Assembly (NCBI RefSeq): GCF_946187255.1
Contig: NZ_CAMHRZ010000100.1
Location: forward strand, 1-11,160
Source of the DNA: an uncultured Ruminococcus sp.
GTDB lineage: Bacteria; Bacillota; Clostridia; Oscillospirales; Ruminococcaceae
DNA length: 11,160 nt
Reading direction: 5' to 3'
A model generated the notes under the pieces. That model was not told the origin of the DNA. It made no database searches and saw nothing but the letters and a program-made list of their open reading frames with translations. Each line of letters opens with the position of its first letter. Position 1 is the stretch's first letter. Positions 5,589 to 11,160 of this stretch are shown here, piece by piece. The position numbers were made by a program, and so were the translations under genes.

Positions 5589-6752
5589 ATGGACAGCAGA
5601 AAAACAGTCAATTTCGATAACTCCGCAGGAACTTACCCCAAACCCGACACCGTCCGCAAAAGTGTGGCTGATGCCATAAGGACTCTCGGAGGAAATCCCG
5701 GCAGGGGCGGTCATGCCCTCTCTGTTCAGGCGGCTGAAAGGATATATCGTGTCCGCAAAGCGGCAGCGCAGTTCTTCGGTGCCGAAACGGAGAACGTCGC
5801 ATTCGTCCCCAACTGCACTTACGCCCTCAATATGGCGGTGAAAGGGCTGATGCAGTCGGGCGGGCATATCATCATCAGCGGCTGGGAACACAACTCCGTC
5901 AGCCGACCTGTTTACGCTCTCACCCGCAGGAACGGTGTTAAATGTTCTGTTGCGGAGATATATCCCGATACACAGCGCACTGTTGAGGGCATTGAAAAGC
6001 TGATACGCTCAGACACGCTTTGTGTATGCTGTACAGCGGCATCCAACGTCACAGGACGCATACTGCCCTACAGCGAGATAGCCGAACTCTGCAAACGCCG
6101 CAGGATAGCCTTTGTGTGCGACTGTGCGCAGGCGGCGGGAGTATTGCCTGTCAGAGTGGGGAACGGCATAAGTTTTATCTGCGTTCCGGGACAGAAAGGG
6201 CTTTACGGTCCCGCAGGAACGGGACTTTTAGTCAGCAGTGGGGAATACGCTCTTTCCACCATAATAGAGGGCGGAACGGGTGCAACTTCGGGAGAGCTGG
6301 TACAGACTCCGCAGATGCCCGAAAAGCTGGAAAGCGGCACTCTCAACACTGCGGGGCTCGTGGGGCTGGGTACGGGGATAGAGTTTGTGAAGAACAGAGG
6401 CATGGCGAATATACTTCGTCACGAAGCGGAGCTTTGCAGGCGTTTTGAGCAGGGTATCGAAAGGCTGGGTGCGCAAGTTTACGACAGGGAAATGCCCCGT
6501 GTGCCGATAGTGGCATTCAATATTTCGGGCTTTACCTCCGAAGAAACGGCGGCTGAACTCAGCAGGGGCGGGTTTGCGCTTAGGGGCGGTATGCACTGTG
6601 CGGCGCTGGCACACGAAAGTCTCGGAACAGGCAAAAGGGGAGCCGTGCGTTTTTCGCCGTCGGTATTCAGCACACAGGCGCAGGTGGATGCCCTGCTAAA
6701 CTTTATGGAGCAGAGGTTCGGGAAGCATACAAGAGAAAAGAGCCGCACCTGA
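5589..6752 (+). CDS. Cysteine desulfurase-like class V aminotransferase (TIGR01977/EF2568 type)
   Basis: A 387-residue cytoplasmic PLP enzyme with ribosome site AGGAGG (5576-5581) before ATG 5589. Recognisable elements in order: NFDNSAGTYPKP (8-19, N-terminal substrate loop), GWEHNSV (His101 stacks on PLP), VCDCAQAAG (Asp178 and Gln181 contact the cofactor), GQKGLYGPAGTGLL (Lys203 forms the Schiff base), ESGTLNTAG (248-256), and GGMHCAALAHESLGT (Cys337, the expected persulfide-forming cysteine). Such enzymes convert L-cysteine to alanine plus sulfane sulfur, or selenocysteine analogously. The residue before the lysine is Gln202, where most cysteine desulfurases have His, so activity should be checked. 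The adjacent DUF3343 gene suggests a sulfur or selenium delivery module. No selD, selA or molybdenum hydroxylase gene is in view, so the destination of the sulfur is unknown. Confidence 0.88.
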   Translation: MDSRKTVNFDNSAGTYPKPDTVRKSVADAIRTLGGNPGRGGHALSVQAAERIYRVRKAAAQFFGAETENVAFVPNCTYALNMAVKGLMQSGGHIIISGWEHNSVSRPVYALTRRNGVKCSVAEIYPDTQRTVEGIEKLIRSDTLCVCCTAASNVTGRILPYSEIAELCKRRRIAFVCDCAQAAGVLPVRVGNGISFICVPGQKGLYGPAGTGLLVSSGEYALSTIIEGGTGATSGELVQTPQMPEKLESGTLNTAGLVGLGTGIEFVKNRGMANILRHEAELCRRFEQGIERLGAQVYDREMPRVPIVAFNISGFTSEETAAELSRGGFALRGGMHCAALAHESLGTGKRGAVRFSPSVFSTQAQVDALLNFMEQRFGKHTREKSRT

Positions 6753-6767
6753 GTGCAGCTCTTTCTC
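6733..6767. terminator. Bidirectional hairpin terminator between convergent genes
   Basis: GAGAAAAGAGC (6733-6743) pairs with GCTCTTTCTC (6758-6767) with one bulged A; the inner stem is GCAC/GTGC. The desulfurase stop codon falls in the loop. On the minus strand it follows the HtrA stop by about 40 bp and ends in TTTTCTC. There is no long T-tract, so strength is uncertain. Confidence 0.6.
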
Positions 6768-6808
6768 GGAAGTAAAGAATATGAAAAAATGATTAGAAGA
6801 ATGCTTAG

Positions 6809-8242
6809 TTAAAAGCCTCCGAAGAAGCTGAACGGATCGTAGTAATAATTGTAGTCATTATAACCGTTTCCGTTGTTATTATTGTTGTTATTATTATTGG
6901 TGTCCGTCTGTGCGGTCTCGCCTGTCGCTTCATCGAGCACAACGTCGATATCCAGCTTTTTGCGGTCACGATAGACAGTCAGCGTCACCGTATCACCGGG
7001 TTTAAAGGTATTCTTGACATTGTTCAGCTGAACTATGCCGTTTACTATATTATCGTTTATCGCTATGATTATATCGTTCTCTTTAAGTCCCGCTCTGTCG
7101 GCACCGCCGCCTGTGGTTATCGTCCTTACCAGGAAGCCCTGAGGGATGCCGTAGTAGCTGGAATAAGCCGCCGTGATATCCGTGCCTGTTATGCCCAGTG
7201 AAGGTCTGCCTGTGACATAGCCGTAAGCCATAAGGTCCTTTACTATGGGGAGCGCGTCATCTATCGGTATCGCAAATCCCAGACCTTCCACCTGTGCCGA
7301 AGCCACCTTTGCGGAGGTTATGCCTATTACCTGCCCGTAAGCGTTTATCAGCGCACCGCCCGAGTTGCCGCCGTTTATGGAAGCATCCGTCTGCATGACC
7401 TTCATGGTGATATCCTCAACGGTTATCGTCCTGTCCTTTGCGGAGATTATGCCCGAAGTAGCGGTATTCGCAAGATCAAGTCCCAGCGGGTTGCCTATAA
7501 CTATCGCAAGTTCGCCCACCCGAACGTCTGCTGAAGTGCCTATTTCTGCTTTTCTCAGGTCTGTGCGTTCTATTTTCAGCACCGCCAGATCTGTCTGGGT
7601 ATCCTTGCCCACATTCTCGGCGGTATAGGTCAGATCGTCCTGAGTGTCCGTCTCACTGCCGTATACGGGAGGAAGCACCACAGATATGGACTGTGCATCC
7701 TTGATAACGTGTGCGTTGGTGATTATATACCCGTCCTCACTGAGGATTATGCCCGAACCTGTTGCTATGCCCTGATTGGTGATACAGCTGATGCCCACCA
7801 CCGAAGGTGACATCTTCTCGATTATCTCGGGTACAGTGAGTGCGTCAGCGGGTGCCGCCAGCTGCTGCAAAGTGGGAAGATCCCCTCTGACTACAGCGCG
7901 TTCCGCCGTTTGTGTGCCTGTTTCAGCATCGGGAACAGTGACCACCGAATTATCCTGTCTGTCCGCAGGCATGAGATCATCCTTGCCCACCACCAGCCGA
8001 TAGCCTATTATAGAGGTCACAGCTATTGCGGTGATGCTGAATACCGCCAGCACGGAAGTAAGTATCTTCCTGCCCGTATTTCCGCTCTGTCTCTGCGGAG
8101 TGTAGGAATACTCGCCTGTGTACCCGCCGCTGTTGTTATTATAGTATCGCGGGTCGTTAAAATGGTTCTGTTCATTGTTTACATAAGGCTGCTGTCCGTT
8201 GTAGGGGCGGTAGCCGCCGTTATTTCCGTTATTGTCCATCAT
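6809..8242 (-). CDS. Membrane-anchored HtrA/DegP-like serine protease with PDZ domain
   Basis: A 477-residue protein starting at ATG 8242; AAGGAGGTG lies 7 bases upstream and a second in-frame ATG follows immediately. Layout: an Asn/Gln/Tyr-rich cytoplasmic segment (1-57), one transmembrane helix about 59-86, a linker, a trypsin-like protease domain about 138-335, and a PDZ domain about 345-435. The catalytic triad is complete: His178 (ITNAHVI), Asp218 (TDLAVLKI) and Ser294 (GGNSGGAL). The C-terminal tail (448-477) is a run of Asn followed by Tyr/Phe-rich residues. This fits Gram-positive HtrA enzymes that degrade or refold damaged proteins outside the membrane. The gene is transcribed alone, convergent with the desulfurase. 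The Asn run is encoded by AAT/AAC repeats and may vary in length. Which HtrA paralogue it corresponds to cannot be said. Confidence 0.92.
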   Translation of the reverse strand: MMDNNGNNGGYRPYNGQQPYVNNEQNHFNDPRYYNNNSGGYTGEYSYTPQRQSGNTGRKILTSVLAVFSITAIAVTSIIGYRLVVGKDDLMPADRQDNSVVTVPDAETGTQTAERAVVRGDLPTLQQLAAPADALTVPEIIEKMSPSVVGISCITNQGIATGSGIILSEDGYIITNAHVIKDAQSISVVLPPVYGSETDTQDDLTYTAENVGKDTQTDLAVLKIERTDLRKAEIGTSADVRVGELAIVIGNPLGLDLANTATSGIISAKDRTITVEDITMKVMQTDASINGGNSGGALINAYGQVIGITSAKVASAQVEGLGFAIPIDDALPIVKDLMAYGYVTGRPSLGITGTDITAAYSSYYGIPQGFLVRTITTGGGADRAGLKENDIIIAINDNIVNGIVQLNNVKNTFKPGDTVTLTVYRDRKKLDIDVVLDEATGETAQTDTNNNNNNNNNGNGYNDYNYYYDPFSFFGGF

Positions 8243-8285
8243 CGGGCGACACCTCCTTATGTCTGCTGTTCCTTTCGATATTACT

Positions 8286-8314
8286 ATTATACCCGCGAAT
8301 GTGATAACTTAATG
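8286..8314 (-). promoter_or_regulatory. Possible promoter of the HtrA-like gene
   Basis: On the minus strand TATAAT at 8291-8286, about 44 bp before the start codon. The -35 region is poor (CATTAA at 17 bp). Only the -10 is convincing. Confidence 0.4.
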
Positions 8315-8379
8315 ACAGAATACAAAAACTTTAAGTATTATCTAAATGGGTGGCAAAGCCCCCCATGCCCCCTCTGCGC

Positions 8380-8478
8380 GCCAAAACCCTCGTGCCCAAG
8401 AAAACTATCGACTTTTTGCACTCTGGTCGCTACGCTCCCGACGTTCAAAAAATCGATAGGGGCGCTCGGGCTTTTGGC
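8380..8478 (-). repeat. Large imperfect inverted repeat (about 100 nt) in the body of repeat-related copy 5
   Basis: CTATCGACTTTTTG (8405-8418) pairs with CAAAAAATCGATAG (8446-8459) at 13 of 14 positions; the mismatch becomes a G-U pair in minus-strand RNA. Outside it GCCAAAA...CCC (8380-8389) pairs with GGG...TTTTGGC (8468-8478), with GCCC/GGGC between. The loop holds GTCG...CGAC. The sequence of this body is unlike copies 1-4. Nothing in it looks coding. Confidence 0.55.
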
Positions 8479-8524
8479 TTGCCGTGTGGGTTTTTTAGTT
8501 TTTTTTAGGCTATTTGCCATCTTT

Positions 8525-8570
8525 TCCTAAGAACTGCAAACTTTCGCCCCTCAACACAATTATGAATTAA
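8525..8570 (-). repeat. Repeat terminus, copy 5
   Basis: A 46-bp block aligning without gaps to 1761-1806 (the terminus of copy 4) at about 37 of 46 positions, including TCCT-AGAAC at one end and AATTATGAATTAA at the other. It marks the outer end of a further element whose body is the inverted repeat at 8380-8478. Just beyond it, 8576-8599 is a small hairpin (GCAATAA/TTATTGC) flanked by further ATGAATTA copies. Confidence 0.6.
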
Positions 8571-8667
8571 TGAACGCAATAACGCTACGCTTTTATTGCT
8601 ATGAATTATGAATTATAAAGCGCTCGTGCTCCTCCCCCAATTTAAATAAAAAAATAAAAGGCAACTA

Positions 8668-8696
8668 TTGACATTATGTGAAGAATATGATATAAT
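8668..8696 (+). promoter_or_regulatory. Promoter of the zinc-ribbon/DUF4234 gene
   Basis: TTGACA (8668-8673), a 17-bp spacer, TATAAT (8691-8696), with TGA before it (extended -10). The leader is about 100 nt and contains a 14-bp direct repeat (CTTCGTAAGCCGTT at 8724-8737 and 8741-8754). Confidence 0.85.
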
Positions 8697-8802
8697 TTAG
8701 CAGAAGAAAGATGTATTAAACGTCTTCGTAAGCCGTTCGACTTCGTAAGCCGTTATGATATGTCACTTTGATAAATAATGATATAAGAAAGGGTATGATA
8801 AC

Positions 8803-9423
8803 ATGGTATTTTGTAAAAACTGCGGTACGCAGGTCGAAGACGGTCAGCTGTTCTGTCCTGCCTGCGGACAGGCTATCGATAATACGGATCAGGCTTTCAG
8901 CGGCAATAACCAGACCTTTGATGGCAGCGGTGCGGGTTATGATCCCACACAGGCACAGCAGCCCCCTATGGCTACCTATGATCCCGGTCAGCAGTACGGC
9001 GGCGGTCCTCAGCCCGGCTTTGGCGGACCTCAGCCCGGTTACGGCGCACCTGTGGGCGGCATGGGCGGAATGATGGGCATCCCCGAAAGGAACATCGTTA
9101 CCTGCATAATCCTCAGCCTTGTTACCTGCGGCATATATATCTACTACTGGTTCTACTGCCTCACCGAAGACACCAACAAGATCTCGGGTGAGCCGAACCC
9201 CACTTCGGGCGGTATGTCCATACTGCTCGCAATAGTTACCTGCGGTATCTATTCCATTTACTGGATGTACAAGCGCGGCGAGTATATCGACAGATATCAC
9301 CAGTCGAGAGGTGTACAGTCCAACAACGCAGTGCTTTATCTGGTGCTCAGCCTTGTGGGTCTGGGAATAGTCTCCTATGCTATGATGCAGAACGAGCTCA
9401 ATCAGATCGCACGCGGTTTCTGA
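8803..9423 (+). CDS. Zinc-ribbon membrane protein with DUF4234-type domain
   Basis: A 206-residue protein starting at ATG 8803; upstream AAAGGG is a modest ribosome site. Residues 4-21 form a zinc ribbon (CKNC...CPAC; Cys4, Cys7, Cys18, Cys21). A Gly/Pro/Gln-rich low-complexity linker (about 30-93, with repeated GGPQPG) leads to three predicted membrane helices (about 97-119, 138-156, 176-195). Two copies of the motif TCGIYxxYW (108-116 and 146-154) are typical of the DUF4234 domain. The job of such proteins is not established; the zinc ribbon probably lies in the cytoplasm as a protein-contact module. A terminator follows directly, then a DUF2752 gene, so the two may form a weakly coupled pair. 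Function is not assigned. Confidence 0.8.
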   Translation: MVFCKNCGTQVEDGQLFCPACGQAIDNTDQAFSGNNQTFDGSGAGYDPTQAQQPPMATYDPGQQYGGGPQPGFGGPQPGYGAPVGGMGGMMGIPERNIVTCIILSLVTCGIYIYYWFYCLTEDTNKISGEPNPTSGGMSILLAIVTCGIYSIYWMYKRGEYIDRYHQSRGVQSNNAVLYLVLSLVGLGIVSYAMMQNELNQIARGF

Positions 9424-9434
9424 TGAATATTCCT

Positions 9435-9464
9435 GCCGCCGTACAGGTTACGGCGGCATTTTTC
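9435..9464 (+). terminator. Terminator after the zinc-ribbon gene
   Basis: A 9-bp perfect stem (GCCGCCGTA at 9435-9443 with TACGGCGGC at 9449-9457), loop CAGGT, then ATTTTTC. It lies 11 bases after the stop and ahead of the DUF2752 gene, which would depend on readthrough. Confidence 0.85.
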
Positions 9465-9484
9465 TGTTATGCGGAGGTGACGGC

Positions 9485-9859
9485 GTGAAGGACAACCGGA
9501 AGAAGCTGCTGAAAGAAACGATAGTATGCGGGCTGATACTTATACTGTACTATATCTTTGTAAAGCTCACGGGGCTCAGCATACCCTGTTTCTTTCACGA
9601 GATAACAGGCTTCAAATGTCCCGGGTGCGGGCTTACCGCGATGTGCGTTGCACTGGCGCACCTGCGCTTTGCAGAGGCTTTTCACGCAAATCCCCTGATG
9701 TTCGTGCTGGCACCGCTGCTGATAGCCGCGCTCGGAATAAAGATAGCCTTTGATCCCGTGTGGCTGGGAAGCAAAAGCAAAGCGTACAATATTACCGTGT
9801 GGATACTTCTCGGCATTGTTATCATATTCGGGATAACGCGGAATATCTTCGGTTTCTGA
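9485..9859 (+). CDS. DUF2752 family membrane protein
   Basis: A 124-residue protein with a GTG start at 9485; GGAGGTG at 9472-9478 is a good ribosome site. The family signature KCPGCGLT (Cys45, Cys48) follows a first hydrophobic segment (about 12-34), and HANP (67-70) precedes two more membrane helices (about 71-90 and 102-118). The order and the CPGCGLT motif are characteristic of DUF2752, a small integral membrane family of unknown function often found beside zinc-ribbon and DUF4234-like genes. Here that neighbour lies just upstream, separated by 61 bp and a terminator. No separate promoter is visible, so expression probably comes from readthrough. The two cysteines could bind a metal or form a disulfide; neither is shown. 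Confidence 0.8.
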   Translation: MKDNRKKLLKETIVCGLILILYYIFVKLTGLSIPCFFHEITGFKCPGCGLTAMCVALAHLRFAEAFHANPLMFVLAPLLIAALGIKIAFDPVWLGSKSKAYNITVWILLGIVIIFGITRNIFGF

Positions 9860-9898
9860 TGGGTTCACAAAAAATTTACAAAGGTTTTCCCCATACTC

Positions 9899-9927
9899 TT
9901 GACAAGGGATGGGGGATGTGTTATAAT
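9899..9927 (+). promoter_or_regulatory. Promoter of the rpmG-secE-nusG operon
   Basis: TTGACA (9899-9904), a 17-bp spacer, TATAAT (9922-9927), with TG one base before the -10 (extended). Both boxes match consensus, as expected for a highly expressed ribosomal gene. The predicted start is near 9934. Confidence 0.9.
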
Positions 9928-9933
9928 AATTGT

Positions 9934-10088
9934 ACCTCTTTATGAGGTCTATTTTTTTGCGCTGTTTTTTGGCGTGAAAAGATCATAAGTTACCTCAGAA
10001 CGTCAGCATATAAGGCGTTCGCAGAGGGAGGCAAGACGTACCCCCGATCGTTCTTTAAGGGGTATGAATTTCGTCAGGAGGTGCCGAA
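9934..10088 (+). promoter_or_regulatory. Structured leader of rpmG with possible alternative hairpins
   Basis: The leader begins with ACCTC (9934-9938) that can pair with GAGGT (9944-9948), directly followed by CTA and seven T. ACCTC recurs at 9992-9996 and can pair with the same GAGGT, or with GAGG (10024-10027) in a hairpin supported by an inner GAACG/CGTTC stem (9998-10002, 10016-10020). A third hairpin (TACCCC at 10039-10044 with GGGGTA at 10059-10064, extended by GACG/CGTC) ends right against the ribosome site at 10076-10083. The arrangement resembles attenuation control. The first stem is only 5 bp, so this is tentative. Confidence 0.45.
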
Positions 10089-10238
10089 ATGAGAGTTAAG
10101 ATCACCCTCGCCTGCACAGAATGCAAGCAGAGAAACTACAACACCAAGAAGAACAAGAAGAATGACCCTGACAGACTTGAGATGAATAAGTACTGCAAGT
10201 TCTGTAAGAAGCACACTCTTCACAAAGAGACCAAGTAA
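10089..10238 (+). CDS. rpmG: 50S ribosomal protein L33, zinc-binding form
   Basis: A 49-residue protein starting at ATG 10089, with AGGAGGTG at 10076-10083. It reads MRVKITLACTECKQRNY, then NKYCKFCKKHTLHKETK, a full-length L33 of the bacterial large subunit. Both CxxC pairs (Cys9/Cys12 and Cys36/Cys39) are intact, so this is the zinc-containing (C+) type rather than the cysteine-free paralogue induced by zinc shortage in some Firmicutes. It is first in the rpmG-secE-nusG cluster, the usual order in Gram-positive genomes. The stop is 19 bases before secE. Confidence 0.95.
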   Translation: MRVKITLACTECKQRNYNTKKNKKNDPDRLEMNKYCKFCKKHTLHKETK

Positions 10239-10257
10239 TCGGGAGGTGGCTTTTTAG

Positions 10258-10560
10258 ATGGCTAAGAAGGCTGACTCCAGCGAGGTGAATACCTCGAAGA
10301 AAGCGGATAAGTCAGAATCCAAAAAGGGCGCTGACAAAAAAGCCGCTTCAAAGAAGGACGCCCGCAAAAAGGGCGGCGTGAAAAAGTATTTCAGAGATCT
10401 CAAATCTGAGATCAAGAAGGTAGTTTGGCCGTCGAGAGAGAAGGTAGTGAACAACACAGGCGTTGTACTCAGCGTTATGATAGTTATGTCACTTCTGCTC
10501 TTCGGTATAGACTCACTGCTCATGGTCGCTATAAAGGCGATACTCAGCATCGGCGCATGA
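10258..10560 (+). CDS. secE: Preprotein translocase subunit SecE
   Basis: A 100-residue protein starting at ATG 10258 after GGGAGGTGG. The N-terminal 40 residues are Lys/Ala/Ser-rich and probably disordered. Then comes the SecE signature KYFRDLKSEIKKVVWPSREKV (43-63, amphipathic helix at the membrane surface), followed by a single transmembrane helix about 68-95. SecE clamps the SecY channel for protein export. The single-helix form and the length fit Gram-positive SecE, although the charged extension is longer than the roughly 60-residue minimal form. It lies between rpmG and nusG, 56 bp before the latter. Confidence 0.95.
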   Translation: MAKKADSSEVNTSKKADKSESKKGADKKAASKKDARKKGGVKKYFRDLKSEIKKVVWPSREKVVNNTGVVLSVMIVMSLLLFGIDSLLMVAIKAILSIGA

Positions 10561-10616
10561 TCGCCGCAGTGCGGTATCATCGCCTTTTCAATGCTTTGTA
10601 AGGAGGATAACACAAT

Positions 10617-11144
10617 ATGTCACAAAATGCAAAATGGTATGTCATCCACACCTATTCAGGATATGAGAACAAGGTCAAACAGAATATTGAAAAGGTAGTT
10701 GAGAACCGCAGGCTTCAGGACTATATCCAGGAGATCCGCATACCTATGGAAAGCTATACCGAGGTAAAGGACGCCAAGAAGGTCGAAGCCGAAAGAAAGC
10801 TGTTCCCCAGCTACGTTATGATAAAAATGGTCATGACAGACGATTCATGGTATATCGTGAGAAATACCAGAGGAGTTACCGGCTTTGTCGGTACGCCTAC
10901 TGAGCCTGTTCCCCTTTCCGATAAAGAGGTAGAGGCACTGGGCGTTGAGACTTCTGCTCAGACCGTTGAGGTGGATTACAAGGTGGGCGACAATGTCACC
11001 GTTACCACAGGTTCCTTTGAGGGCTTCTCCGGTAAGGTATCGTCCATTGATCTTGAAAATCAGACGGCTGAGGTCATCGTATCTATGTTCGGCAGGGAGA
11101 CTCCGGTAAGCCTGCCTATCTCACAGATCAAGGCTGAGGACTAA
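10617..11144 (+). CDS. nusG: Transcription termination/antitermination factor NusG
   Basis: A complete 175-residue protein starting at ATG 10617; AAGGAGG lies about 8-9 bases upstream. The N-terminal NGN domain (about 5-105) shows WYVIHTYSGYENKV, the basic helix, FPSYVMIKM, and NTRGVTGFVG. The C-terminal KOW domain (about 121-170) reads YKVGDNVTVTTGSFEGFSGKV, then VSMFGRETPVSLP. NusG binds the RNA polymerase clamp and affects pausing, termination and coupling to translation. TAA is at 11142-11144, 16 bases from the window edge, where rplK would be expected next. Nothing unusual in the sequence. Confidence 0.97.
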   Translation: MSQNAKWYVIHTYSGYENKVKQNIEKVVENRRLQDYIQEIRIPMESYTEVKDAKKVEAERKLFPSYVMIKMVMTDDSWYIVRNTRGVTGFVGTPTEPVPLSDKEVEALGVETSAQTVEVDYKVGDNVTVTTGSFEGFSGKVSSIDLENQTAEVIVSMFGRETPVSLPISQIKAED

Positions 11145-11160
11145 GACAGCAGGGACGCTT

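Overview
The window looks like chromosome of a Ruminococcus-type anaerobic, fibre-degrading Clostridia (Oscillospiraceae). The evidence is a secreted dockerin-bearing GH43 hemicellulase with CBM22-like and CBM6-like modules, a fibronectin-III-like secreted protein, strong AGGAGG ribosome sites, TTGACA-N17-TATAAT promoters, and a Gram-positive rpmG-secE-nusG cluster. The species cannot be fixed from sequence alone.

Layout. (1) 1-593 is the C-terminal part of a secreted protein with two FN3-like repeats. (2) 585-1805 is a patchwork: a structured intergenic repeat (copy 1), a complete tRNA-Leu(GAG) gene with promoter and terminator, a 41-residue relic of a tyrosine recombinase, and an inverted truncated repeat (copy 4). 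(3) 1804-4257, minus strand, is a GH43 hemicellulase gene with promoter, signal peptide, CBM22-like module, dockerin, GH43 domain and CBM6. It is interrupted at 2205-2230 by a 26-nt match to the Illumina TruSeq adapter, so the stop codon there is an assembly artefact and the rest of the CBM6 lies at 1920-2204. (4) 4258-5340 is gene-free and holds two more repeat copies. (5) 5362-6752 is a two-gene operon: a DUF3343 (putative Se/S carrier-like) protein and a cysteine-desulfurase-like class V aminotransferase. (6) 6809-8242, minus strand, is a membrane-anchored HtrA/DegP-type protease with a PDZ domain and an Asn-rich tail. (7) 8243-8802 is a divergent intergenic region with a fifth repeat-related terminus and a roughly 100-nt inverted repeat. 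(8) 8803-9859 holds two small membrane proteins, zinc-ribbon/DUF4234 and DUF2752, separated by a terminator. (9) 9899-11144 is the rpmG-secE-nusG operon, with a 155-nt leader whose complementary segments could form alternative hairpins.

How the parts relate. The GH43 enzyme is a plant-cell-wall degradation component, exported and probably docked to a cohesin. The desulfurase and DUF3343 pair probably moves sulfur or selenium. The rpmG-secE-nusG block is core ribosome, translocon and transcription machinery.

The least explained content is a family of non-coding structured repeats, at least five full or partial copies in both orientations. Their stems are maintained while the stem sequences differ. 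No convincing new defence or mobile system is seen. The two results most worth acting on are the adapter contamination and the repeat family.
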